Assembly: GCA_937864365.1 (NCBI GenBank)
Contig: CALMJT010000023.1
Span: 1-37,406 of the forward strand
Direction: 5' to 3'
DNA: 37,406 bases
Origin: an uncultured Alteromonadales bacterium
GTDB taxonomy: Bacteria > Pseudomonadota > Gammaproteobacteria > Pseudomonadales > Cellvibrionaceae
Both the position numbers and the translations under genes were made by a program. The notes beneath the pieces are model-generated. The model saw only the letters and a program-made list of their open reading frames with translations. It had not been told where the DNA came from and ran no database searches. This document shows, piece by piece, positions 1-8,100 of the stretch. Numbering within the stretch: the first letter of the stretch is position 1; each line of letters starts with the position of its first letter.

Positions 1-136
1 AACCTAGAGTTTCTCACAACACAAGGAAGTGTCGCCAATTTCAAGAACGGTAAGTGATTGAAATTGTGAAGAAATTGGAAATCACATTGTCAATTTCTGT
101 CCTCTGATTAATTCATGGATGAGTTAATCAGAGGTT
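1..136 (+). repeat. Structured repeat, copy A (left end cut by window)
   Basis: This is one copy of a dispersed, roughly 150-bp intergenic element. Three parts can be seen: the remains of a left hairpin (bases 1-13), a middle stem in which CCAATTTC (35-42) pairs with GAAATTGG (71-78), and a right hairpin in which CCTCTGATTAA (101-111) pairs with TTAATCAGAGG (124-134). The copy at 833-983 is nearly identical but inverted, so the two bracket the gene at 224-823. I know of no named family that it belongs to. Confidence 0.85.
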
Positions 137-223
137 CGTAGAGTACTTTGATCGCACTGATCGATAACACTAAATGCTTTAATTCCTGATACGATAACGA
201 ATATTTTTAAATTTCTTTTTTCT

Positions 224-823
224 ATGACTCAATATCAAAATTTACCTCGCGAATGTTGGTCGGTTCTAGACTTCTGGTTTCGTGAGCTAACACCTGGGCA
301 ATGGTTTTGCGGTGAGCCGGAGCTTGATCAAATCATCATCGAGCGTTTTAGTCCATTGCATAAACAGGCCTGCAAAGGGGAGTTGGACTCTTGGCTGAGC
401 AGTGCTCGTGGATCTTTGGCGCTGATTATTATTTTAGATCAGTTTTCCAGACATCTATATCGCAACTCATCGGACGCCTTTGCTCAAGATAAAACCGCAC
501 AAAGTATTGCGGTAAACGGTATTCGCACCGGTCTTGATCGCACCCTCAATTCCGCCGAAAGGCACTTTTTTTACATGCCGCTTATGCACGCTGAAGATCT
601 TAAGCTGCAAAACATGGCGATTAAACAATTCAAAGTATTGAAGCAAGAAGCCGAAAAGACACTTTCGATTGCCGAAAAACATCTTCAAGACATAGTCCAA
701 TTTGGTCGCTTTCCTTATCGCAACGAGGCTTTGAATCGCAAATCTACGGGAGCAGAGCGGGGTTATTTAACCGCAAAAGATCGAGACCGCTCGTTAGAGC
801 AATCTTTGGATGACGACGGTTAA
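224..823 (+). CDS. DUF924 family protein
   Basis: The 199-residue product matches the DUF924 family, which has a TPR-like helical fold and no established biochemical function. The family signature is clear: VLDFWF near residue 14, then a WF motif and a DQ-x-I-x-x-RF block, and LDQFSRHLYR around residues 70-80. A histidine and aromatic-rich segment (HFFYMPLMHAED) follows at about residue 113. The protein is soluble, with no signal peptide or membrane segment. No Shine-Dalgarno sequence precedes the ATG. The start is chosen because the family block begins only about 13 residues later and no other ATG lies nearby. The gene stands alone between two inverted copies of the structured repeat, which suggests it may travel as a cassette. 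The family call is firm; the role is unknown. Confidence 0.85.
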   Translation: MTQYQNLPRECWSVLDFWFRELTPGQWFCGEPELDQIIIERFSPLHKQACKGELDSWLSSARGSLALIIILDQFSRHLYRNSSDAFAQDKTAQSIAVNGIRTGLDRTLNSAERHFFYMPLMHAEDLKLQNMAIKQFKVLKQEAEKTLSIAEKHLQDIVQFGRFPYRNEALNRKSTGAERGYLTAKDRDRSLEQSLDDDG

Positions 824-832
824 CAATATCTA

Positions 833-983
833 GGAACCTCTGATTAACTCATCCATGATTTAATCAGAGGACAGAAATTGAAAATGCGATTTCCAATTTC
901 TTCACAATTTCAATCACTTACAGTTCTTGAAATTGGCTACACATCCTTGTGTCGCTGGAAACTCTAGGTTAATCAGAGTTTCC
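833..983 (-). repeat. Structured repeat, copy B (complete, inverted)
   Basis: This is the most complete copy of the repeat family, in the opposite orientation to copy A. Seen from the plus strand it begins with the right hairpin (837-870: CCTCTGATTAA paired with TTAATCAGAGG). It continues through the middle stem (TCCAATTTC near 891 paired with GAAATTGG near 930) and the segment ACACATCCTTGTGTCG (939-954). It ends in the left hairpin (957-983: GGAAACTCT paired with AGAGTTTCC). Identity to copy A is visibly very high over the whole length. Confidence 0.85.
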
Positions 984-1046
984 TCTAAGTTTAAGAGATG
1001 AATTTGTAGTCGTCGGAATAAAGATGGTCGTGGGAATAAAGATATG

Positions 1047-1088
1047 GGAACCTCTGATTAAATCTAAGCAAGTTAATCAGAGGTTTTT
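1047..1088 (+). repeat. Isolated right-end hairpin of the structured repeat, terminator-like
   Basis: CCTCTGATTAA (1051-1061) pairs perfectly with TTAATCAGAGG (1073-1083), followed on the plus strand by five T residues. The arms are identical to the right-end hairpin of copies A and B, but the rest of the element is missing. Read in the plus direction it looks like an intrinsic terminator. It also lies just beyond the stop of the minus-strand dehydrogenase gene, where it could protect the 3' end of that message. Confidence 0.7.
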
Positions 1089-1096
1089 ACCGCAAG

Positions 1097-2236
1097 TTAA
1101 GGCTTTTTGTACAAAATATCTTTTGATATTTCATCTAAACCATTAATGCCCGTGAGCGCCATAGAGACATCCAATTCTTTACGAATCAACTCGATGGCGG
1201 TTTTCACACCTTCTTTACCATTGGCGCCAAGGCCATACAAAAATGCCTTACCGATAAAACCACCGCGCGCACCCAAAGCCATACCTTTCAGTAAGTCTTG
1301 GCCACTGCGAATGCCACTGTCGAAGTACACTTCTGTTTGATCGCCGACGGTATCAACAATGCTCGGTAACACTTCGATAGACGAAGGTGCGTAATCGAGT
1401 TGGCGACCGCCGTGGTTAGAGACCACAATGGCATCGGCACCGGAGTTAACCGCGTGCTTGGCATCTTCAGGATCAAGAATACCTTTGATGATTAATTTGC
1501 CCGGCCACAAACTTTTAATCCATTCAACATCTTTCCACGTTAACGATGGGTCGAACTGACCGGCAATCCATTTAGATAAGGTGGTCAAACCGTCGTTAGC
1601 GGCTTGTAATTCGGTAAGGTTGCCAAAGCTTTTGCTGGGGCTGGTTAACATGTGCCAAACCCAAGCAGGTTTGGTCATAATATCAATAGCATTACTTACA
1701 GTGAGTTTTGGTGGTACAGCCAAACCGTTTTTAATATCGCGGTGGCGTTGCCCCTGAATTTGCAGGTCCGCCGTTAACATTAGTGCCGAACATTCGGCAG
1801 CCTTGGCGCGCTCAATCAATGAACGGACAAAACCGCGGTCGCGCATCACGTATAGCTGAAACCAAAAAGGTTTAGTGGTTCTGGCTTTTACCTGTTCAAT
1901 GGAACAAATCGACATGGTACTTAAGGTAAACGGAATACCTAATTCTTCGGCGGCCTGTGCTGCTAGAATTTCACCGCTGCCGTGCATAATACCGGTGAGC
2001 CCGGTTGGCGCTATCGCCAGCGGCATGCTGACTTTTTCGCCGAGCATTTCGCTCTCGATGCTGCGTTTTGATACATCAATCATCACGCGTTGACGTAACT
2101 GCATGGCTTGCAGGTCTTGGCGGTTTTTGTTGATGGTGTTTTCGTCGTAAGAGCCGCGATCAACATAATCAAAAATTGCTCTGGGGGCGCGCTTTTTTGC
2201 TAATAAGCGTAAATCTTCATTGCAGGTAATTGCCAT
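1097..2236 (-). CDS. lldD: FMN-dependent alpha-hydroxy-acid dehydrogenase, L-lactate dehydrogenase type
   Basis: The 379-residue product belongs to the FMN-dependent alpha-hydroxy-acid oxidase/dehydrogenase family (LldD, glycolate oxidase, mandelate dehydrogenase). These TIM-barrel flavoproteins oxidise a 2-hydroxy acid to the 2-oxo acid. The active-site signature SNHGGRQLD lies at about residues 273-281, with the catalytic histidine at about 275. Other family blocks visible are APTG near residue 77, FQLYV near 126, LTADLQIQGQRHRD and the phosphate-binding DSGIRSGQD. Length and N-terminus fit LldD. A possible ribosome site (AGAGGT) lies about 11 bases before the ATG. The divergent FadR-type regulator and operator make a lactate-like substrate likely, but the exact hydroxy acid cannot be read from the sequence. 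Confidence 0.88.
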   Translation of the reverse strand: MAITCNEDLRLLAKKRAPRAIFDYVDRGSYDENTINKNRQDLQAMQLRQRVMIDVSKRSIESEMLGEKVSMPLAIAPTGLTGIMHGSGEILAAQAAEELGIPFTLSTMSICSIEQVKARTTKPFWFQLYVMRDRGFVRSLIERAKAAECSALMLTADLQIQGQRHRDIKNGLAVPPKLTVSNAIDIMTKPAWVWHMLTSPSKSFGNLTELQAANDGLTTLSKWIAGQFDPSLTWKDVEWIKSLWPGKLIIKGILDPEDAKHAVNSGADAIVVSNHGGRQLDYAPSSIEVLPSIVDTVGDQTEVYFDSGIRSGQDLLKGMALGARGGFIGKAFLYGLGANGKEGVKTAIELIRKELDVSMALTGINGLDEISKDILYKKP

Positions 2237-2256
2237 TTTTATTATTAACCTCTATT

Positions 2257-2269
2257 TTGGTCTGACCAA
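2257..2269. promoter_or_regulatory. GntR/FadR-type operator 1
   Basis: The site is TTGGTCTGACCAA, a 13-base palindrome with one central base. It has the TGGT-n3-ACCA core known for FadR-subfamily GntR regulators such as PdhR and LldR. It lies 20 bases upstream of the dehydrogenase start, where bound protein would block transcription. Confidence 0.8.
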
Positions 2270-2402
2270 TTTTTTCTAGATATCAAACCATTGAAACGGA
2301 AGTGTGATAGTTCGTCAAATATTAGTTTAAGATACTGAAAAATATAAATATTTTTTAATTTGAACACGCTGTCATTAATTTTAAATAACATTAAAAAATA
2401 AA

Positions 2403-2415
2403 TTGGTCAGACCAA
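2403..2415. promoter_or_regulatory. GntR/FadR-type operator 2, touching the regulator start codon
   Basis: The site is TTGGTCAGACCAA, identical to operator 1 except for the central base. It ends one base before the regulator's ATG, so occupancy should repress the regulator itself. The two operators are 146 bases apart (centre to centre), which would also permit looping. Confidence 0.8.
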
Positions 2416-2416
2416 T

Positions 2417-3160
2417 ATGAATGAAAATCCTGTCTACCATTTTTTAAAATCCTGCATGATCGAAGGCAGTTTGTCCGCCGGTGATCGACTGCCTGCCGAG
2501 CGAGTTCTATCGGAACGTTTTTCGATGTCGAGAACGCGTATTCGCGAAACCCTGCAAGTACTCAAGACCGAAGGCTGGATATACAGTCGCCCCGGCGGCG
2601 GTCACTTTGTGAGTGATCAGCTGGAAAAGAGTTTTTCGAATCCGCTGGCAGAAATTCTTGCCAACAACGAAGACTCGCATTTTGATTTACTGGAGTTCCG
2701 ATTGAGCCTAGAAGGGGATTGCGCCTACTACGCTGCACTAAGAGCTACCGATGTTGATCTCACGACGCTCACCGAAGTGTTTGAGCAACTGGCTAAATCC
2801 AGCAAAAGCAACGACATCTTAGCCAGTGCGACCTGGGATGCGCGTTTTCACCTAGCAATTGCCGAAGCCAGTCACAATGTGATTTTTATGCACGTTATTA
2901 AGAGTTTATTTTCGGTATTCCAAAGCACCATGTATCAAAGCATTCAAGAACTCTTGGCGAACAATATAACCCGTGACAGCTTGTTTAATCAGCATGCGGC
3001 AATATACGATGCCATACACAATCGCAAGCCCAGTACCGCGCGCGAGGCCGCACAGCAACATGTTCGCTATGTATCCGATACGCTGCAAGATTTGGTGAAA
3101 GAGAAAATGCGAACCGAGCGTGCATTACGGCGCTCACACGCTAAAAAGTTTGAGTTATAG
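2417..3160 (+). CDS. FadR-family GntR transcriptional regulator (LldR-like)
   Basis: The 247-residue protein has an N-terminal winged helix-turn-helix (residues about 1-70, with GDRLPAERVLSERFSMSRTRIRETL typical of GntR, written here only as its well-known block) and a C-terminal FCD ligand-binding domain. The usual FCD metal ligands are present at D141, H145, H193 and H215. It is divergent from the hydroxy-acid dehydrogenase, and identical palindromic operators lie in front of both genes. It is therefore very likely the local autoregulated repressor responding to lactate or a related acid. The ATG at 2417 has no visible Shine-Dalgarno and directly follows the operator, so the message may be leaderless or nearly so. 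The start fits because the winged helix begins within a few residues of it. Confidence 0.88.
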   Translation: MNENPVYHFLKSCMIEGSLSAGDRLPAERVLSERFSMSRTRIRETLQVLKTEGWIYSRPGGGHFVSDQLEKSFSNPLAEILANNEDSHFDLLEFRLSLEGDCAYYAALRATDVDLTTLTEVFEQLAKSSKSNDILASATWDARFHLAIAEASHNVIFMHVIKSLFSVFQSTMYQSIQELLANNITRDSLFNQHAAIYDAIHNRKPSTAREAAQQHVRYVSDTLQDLVKEKMRTERALRRSHAKKFEL

Positions 3161-3331
3161 CGATACCAAATTATTGGATTCATCAAAATGTTGGTCGCAA
3201 AAAACTCGGTGGTTTGTTTTTAAACGATCAGATGTTTTTAGATTTAACTGTTTTAAGTTTAGCGATTTTAAATTTAAATAATTTTCAAATTAAACGTTTT
3301 AAAATTAAGAAATAAATATCAGGAGACCGTA

Positions 3332-3817
3332 ATGGCTAAAATATCTACGCCAGATTTATACGACAAATATGAAGACAGTTTAAAAATACTGGATTCTATA
3401 TTTAATAATTACGGCGGTAATAAACAATTTTTTGGCGAAGTTGTTACCGTAAAATGTCATGAAGACAATTCATTGGTTAAATCACAAGCCAGTGTTGCCG
3501 GTGAAGGTAAGGTGCTTGTAGTAGACGGCGGTGGCTCGCTACGTAAAGCATTGCTCGGTGACATGATTGCCGAAGAAGCGGTAAAAAATGGCTGGGCTGG
3601 ATTCGTTATTTTTGGTTGTGTACGCGACTGTGACGAATTAGGTGCATTACCATTGGGCGTAAAAGCGCTAAATACCATTCCGGTTAAAACCGAAAAACGC
3701 GGTTTGGGTGATTTAAACGTTCCTATTACCTTTGCAGGCCACACTATAAAGCCGGGTAACTGGATTTACTGTGATAACAACGGCATTGTTATTTCTGAAG
3801 AAAAACTAGAGCTTTAA
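3332..3817 (+). CDS. rraA: RraA-family protein (RNase E regulator or aldolase/decarboxylase homologue)
   Basis: The 161-residue product aligns over its whole length with RraA, the RNase E activity inhibitor, and with the related HMG/CHA aldolases. Visible blocks are the N-terminal TPDLYDKY, the FGG/FFGEVVTVKC strand, GKVLVVDGGGSLRKALLGD and the C-terminal DNNGIV. Unlike E. coli RraA, which has RQ at this point, this protein keeps an Arg-Asp pair in GCVRDCDEL, giving a D-x20-R-D arrangement. That arrangement is known from the catalytically active aldolase branch. AGGAG lies 9 bases before the ATG. The gene stands alone behind a very AT-rich 170-base region next to the hydroxy-acid dehydrogenase locus, so an enzymatic role on a hydroxy-oxo acid is as plausible as control of RNase E. 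Confidence 0.85.
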   Translation: MAKISTPDLYDKYEDSLKILDSIFNNYGGNKQFFGEVVTVKCHEDNSLVKSQASVAGEGKVLVVDGGGSLRKALLGDMIAEEAVKNGWAGFVIFGCVRDCDELGALPLGVKALNTIPVKTEKRGLGDLNVPITFAGHTIKPGNWIYCDNNGIVISEEKLEL

Positions 3818-3924
3818 TGTTTAAAGAAGGACACGCTCGATAGTCTTTACGAAAATAAGCGCATATTGAAGTGGTTTTTGTACACTGAATGTCGAGTCTA
3901 AAAATAACTGAAAGAGGTTAGATG

Positions 3925-4055
3925 AAAACTCTGATTAATTTCTTAAAAGACTGAGTTGTACCAATCTTTTAGCAGCACAAGGATGTGTTGTAGATGTTGG
4001 ACATCTTATTGAGTTGCCAACAAAAAAATCCTGTACTCAATTTAATCAGAGTTTT
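3925..4055 (+). repeat. Structured repeat, divergent copy E with terminal inverted repeats
   Basis: The ends are AAAACTCTGATTAA (3925-3938) and TTAATCAGAGTTTT (4042-4055), a perfect 14-base terminal inverted repeat. The interior keeps the GCACAAGGATGTGT block shared with the other copies (about 3975-3988) but has lost the CCAATTTC/GAAATTGG middle stem. It fills the gap between the RraA gene and the tautomerase gene, which converge on it. Confidence 0.65.
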
Positions 4056-4080
4056 ATTGCTAAAAAAAATTAGGCATAGA

Positions 4081-4296
4081 TTAGCTTTGCATTAATTTTT
4101 TTACATCGCTTAATGATAGCGCATTGCCACCAACACCCCATTGGCCGTCGTTGACTTCTTCAATAGTAATCCAAGTAACTTCACGAAGTTTTTCGCTGGT
4201 TACTTCACAAACCGCATCGGTTACTTTAGTAATTAATTCAGCAGATTGTTCTTTAGAAAGTTCGTCTTTAAATACTTTAATTTCGATAAAAGGCAT
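4081..4296 (-). CDS. 4-oxalocrotonate tautomerase family protein
   Basis: The 71-residue protein begins Met-Pro-Phe-Ile-Glu, placing the catalytic Pro-1 of the tautomerase superfamily at the mature N-terminus. The following KDELSKEQSAELITKVTDAV helix is typical, as is the second strand around WITIEEV. The length is slightly above that of the 62-residue 4-oxalocrotonate tautomerase and fits the small bacterial family members. AGGAG lies about 9 bases before the ATG. Tautomerases of this family convert 2-hydroxydienoates or related enols to keto forms. The substrate here is unknown, although the neighbouring hydroxy-acid dehydrogenase and RraA/aldolase-type genes are compatible with a small catabolic locus. 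Confidence 0.85.
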   Translation of the reverse strand: MPFIEIKVFKDELSKEQSAELITKVTDAVCEVTSEKLREVTWITIEEVNDGQWGVGGNALSLSDVKKLMQS

Positions 4297-4435
4297 GGGG
4301 CGCTCCTAAATACTAAATGGTTTTATTGTTATTGGTTTACAAAAAGTTAAATAAAGAAAATGCTAATTCCTAGCGCTTTAAAAGCGCTTGAATAAGTCGA
4401 ACAGTAATTTTCTTCTTGCAAATTGATTAAACCGT

Positions 4436-4514
4436 CGCAAGAGGTTGAAATTGTACGTCGCATTTTCGATATTTGCCCTCTGATTAAATCTTAGCGAAGT
4501 CAGTCAGAGATTCT
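4436..4514 (+). repeat. Structured repeat, partial copy F (right half)
   Basis: The segment GAAATTGT, CGCATTTTC and CCCTCTGATTAAATC follows the same order as the right half of copies A and B. The right hairpin is degraded: CCTCTGATTAA (4477-4487) faces only an imperfect GTCAGTCAGAG (4500-4509). The left half is missing. Confidence 0.6.
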
Positions 4515-4664
4515 TTAAGTAATCTGTCTTTGGGTTAGACGTTTACGCTGAAGTTTGTTGGGCGTAGCGAGAGGTTAACGGATTTTTTAGGGACTAAGCA
4601 ACTCGGCTCAAAATTCGTTATTTATGAAATATAAATTTAATAATTCATACTTTAAGAGGGTGTT

Positions 4665-4739
4665 GTGAATAAATGTTTAAGAAAAATCATACTATTAGCG
4701 GGTTGTGCAAAAAGCTGTTTTCTAAACACAAACAAATAA
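4665..4739 (+). CDS. Possible 24-residue peptide, doubtful
   Basis: A GTG start at 4665 follows AAGAGGG by about five bases and opens 24 codons, ending in TAA at 4737. The predicted peptide is basic at the N-terminus, then IILLAGC, then cysteine-rich, so it resembles a truncated lipoprotein signal or leader peptide. Its end lies inside the left arm of the 22-base-pair hairpin at 4723-4779. It could be a regulatory leader, a relic or chance. Confidence 0.2.
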   Translation: MNKCLRKIILLAGCAKSCFLNTNK

Positions 4740-4779
4740 CCATCAAAAATAATAATAGATGGTTATTTGTTTGTGTTTA
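4723..4779. other. Perfect 22-bp inverted repeat with 13-base loop
   Basis: Bases 4723-4744 are exactly complementary to 4758-4779, with an A-rich loop at 4745-4757. Neither strand has a T-run directly after the stem, so it is not a standard intrinsic terminator. It lies about 350 bases upstream of the secreted nuclease gene. Possible roles are a structured small RNA, a 5' leader element or the remnant of a mobile element. Confidence 0.75.
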
Positions 4780-5126
4780 ATTATTCAAAAAAAATCTAAA
4801 AAAGCCGTTCAAATTGATCACATAACATTCCGTCTCTTCATCTCAACCTGTTTTGGTTGGTCAATCTAACAAGATCAAAATCGTTTTTTCGTCGTTTTTG
4901 TTAATCCCTCAATCGATAACGACGTGCATTTTTTGAACGCTTGTTATTCGTTTTGGTAATTTTATTGTTACAAAAATATGCATTAATGAAATAAAAAATC
5001 GCATTTTGTTTGAGGTAAGCATCACACTTTAGCGTTTACTGAGGATATATTGTACGAATCTTAAGTGAACCGGTTAAGTATTTTGTTGGATATTATTTTT
5101 ACGATTAGGAATGACGGGGAAACATT

Positions 5127-8100
5127 ATGAAGAAAAAATTACTGGCCAGTGCGCTGCTGAGCGCAATGGCACCTGCTGTGTTTGCGCAGGACTTATTAAT
5201 TACGGGGATTATTGACGGTCCGGGAAGTGGTGGTAATCCAAAGGCATTAGAGTTATTGGCTTTATCTGATATTCCTGATTTAAGCCAATATGGCATTGAG
5301 TCCGCATCCAATGGCGGAGCTTCTAGTGGTGTTCCTGAATATATCTTTCCAGCCCAAGCTGTTAGCGCAGGTCAGTATATCTATCTTCAAAATACTGGCA
5401 ACGGAGGGGATGCAGAGTTTAATAACTACTTTGGTTTTGATGAAGACTTTCTTACAAATCAATTAGGTATTAACGGTAACGATACTGTCTTACTCTACTT
5501 TAACAATGTGGTTTCTGATGTATATGGGCAGGTGGGAGTTGATGGTACTGGTACTTTCTGGGACTACTTAGATGGTTGGGCAGTTCGTGACCCAAGTATC
5601 ACAACTCCTAATGCGACCTTTACCGAATCCGAATGGATATTTAGCGGCATTAATGTGTTAGACGGTGAAACGACTAACGCAACCGCAGCAACTCCTTTCC
5701 CGCTTGCAGGCAGTATTTCTGATACTCCTCCAGAAGAAGAGCAGCCACCAGCCGAGCCACCATTGGTTCTTATTTCTGCGGTTCAAGGTAATCCTACCAC
5801 CTACGGTACCAACAACTTTGGTGACGTTGATGTCAGCCCAATTATTGGTGAGTTAGTTACCGTTGAAGGTGTGGTCGTTGGCGATTTCCAAGATGGCGAT
5901 ACCGACGAGACTCGTAATCTACGCGGCTTTTACTTGATGGAAGAAGTGGCCGACCAAGATACCGATCCTACGTCGTCTGAAGGTGTGTTTATCTTCGATA
6001 ACACCTTTGGTGTAGACGTTAACGTCGGTGATGTGGTTCGTGTATCCGGTACCGTTAACCAAAACTTTGGCGAGACGCAAATCAACAACATTACCGCGGT
6101 AACCGTTGTTGCACCTTGCATTATTGATCCAGCTGCCGCCGTTGCTGATTTGGTTACCGATATCAACCTTTCTGCGATTACCGACGTTACCCTAAGCCAA
6201 AACGATGACTTTCAGCCAGATCTAGAATCTTACGAAGGCATGTTGGTTCGCTTCCCAGAAACCCTAACAATCACCGAACAATTCCAGTTGGATCGCTTTA
6301 ATGAGATTCGCTTGGTTGCCGGTGAGCGTCCACGTCAGTTCACCCAAGAAAATGCCCCAAGCGCGGCAGGTTTTGATGCTCAGGCACGTTTAGACGGTGC
6401 TCGTTCAATCGTGTTTGATGACGGTTTAAATTTCCAAAACCAAAATGTCTCAGGTTTGTTCCAATTCCCTTACACCGAAGCCGTAGCTCCACGCATGGGT
6501 GATCAAATCGTTAACCTTTCTGGTGTTTTGGATTACAAATTTGCCGGTAATGGCGCATCGGGTTCAACCTGGCGTGTTCGCGGTCATTTAGATGGCGTAA
6601 ACACCTTCACATCAACCGCGGAAGAAAATTCGCCAAACCCACGCACGGCTGCTCCTGAAGATGTTGGTGGTAACCTTAAAGTTGCCTCTATGAACGTGTT
6701 GAACTTCTTCACCACCATCGATTTGTCGGGTGTTTCCACTGCAATTGGTATGGACCCACGTGGTGCCGATACCACCGAAGAGTTTGATCGTCAGTTAGTT
6801 AAGTTGGCGAATGCCATAGTTGCTATCGATGCCGACGTCATTGGTTTGATTGAGATCGAAAACGAATTCAACAGCACCGAAGCCGTTGATACCGCCGTTG
6901 AAGCGCTAATTGCCGCGGTTAACACACAGTTGGGTTCCGAGGTTTACGCGTTTGTAAATCCGGGTGTGCAATTTGTGGGTTCAGACGCAATTGCCGTTGC
7001 CATGATCTACAAACCAGCAGCCGTTGAAATTGCCGAAGGCAGCACCATCGCCATGCTAAATGACACTATCGCAGCAACCTTGCCAGGTTTTGAGACTCGC
7101 GATTTTGCGGCTGATCCGTTATTTGAAGGCCCAGCCACCAGCCGTGTGCCTTTGGCGGCAACCTTTGAAAGTGTCGAAACCGGTGATTTATTTACCGTTG
7201 TTGTTAACCACTATAAATCGAAAGGTCAATCGGGCCTTAATGACGAAACCAGCCCTAACTTCGACCAAGGTGATGGCGCAGGCTTCTGGAATGCACGTCG
7301 TTTAGAAACTTCGCAAGCTGTATCTGCTTGGTTAGCAACTAACCCAACGGGTATTGTTGATGGCGATATGATCGTTATGGGCGACCTAAACAGCTACGCG
7401 CAAGAAGAACCTGTGCAATTCTTGTTAGGCGAGGGTTTTGTGAACGTCGAAGGTGCTGAGTCAAACTCATTCGTATTCGACGGCCAAACCGGTACCCTTG
7501 ATTACATCTTGGTAAGCGACGAGCTGAACGCCAAGGTTAACGACGTAACCGTTTGGAACATCAACTCCGACGAAGCCGATGCCTTAGATTACAACCTAGA
7601 TTTCGGTAAAGAAGCGAGCTACTTTGATGGTACTACAGCAACTCGTTACTCAGATCACGACCCTGTAATCGTTGGCTTCAACCTAGAATCACCAAACCAA
7701 GCGCCTGTGGCCGATGCTGGTACTGCTCAAACCGTTACCGAAGGTGCAACCGTTACTCTGGATGCTAGCGCATCTACGGATGATGCCGCAGTGACAGCAT
7801 TCAGCTGGACTCAAGTTAGCGGCCCAGCCGTAACCCTAACCGGTGCCGATACTGCAACGCCAACTTTTACCGCGCCAGAAGTAGATGCTGAAACCGTGTT
7901 GGTATTTGAAGTAACCGTAAGCGATGCCGAAGGTGAAACAGCTACCGCCATGGTTGCTGTCACCGTCAACGATGTTCCGAACCAAGCGCCTGTTGCGGAT
8001 GCTGGTGCAGATCAAACCGTTGATGAAGAGTCTACCGTTACCCTAGCGGGTTCTGGTACCGATCCAGAAGCGGGCGAATTAACCTTCGAATGGGATCAAG

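Larger units (their letters stand above)
4297..5126. other. 830-base intergenic region upstream of the nuclease
   Basis: No convincing full-length gene is present. The stretch holds a partial structured repeat (4436-4514), a long perfect hairpin (4723-4779), a doubtful 24-codon reading frame (4665-4739), and a very AT-rich segment from about 4850 to 5100 that presumably contains the nuclease promoter. I cannot pick out one promoter with confidence. Confidence 0.6.

Noticed and set aside
5280-7305. Several 60-80 codon frames inside the nuclease gene on both strands
   Set aside because: All are shadows of the nuclease reading frame with low-complexity, non-family-like translations.
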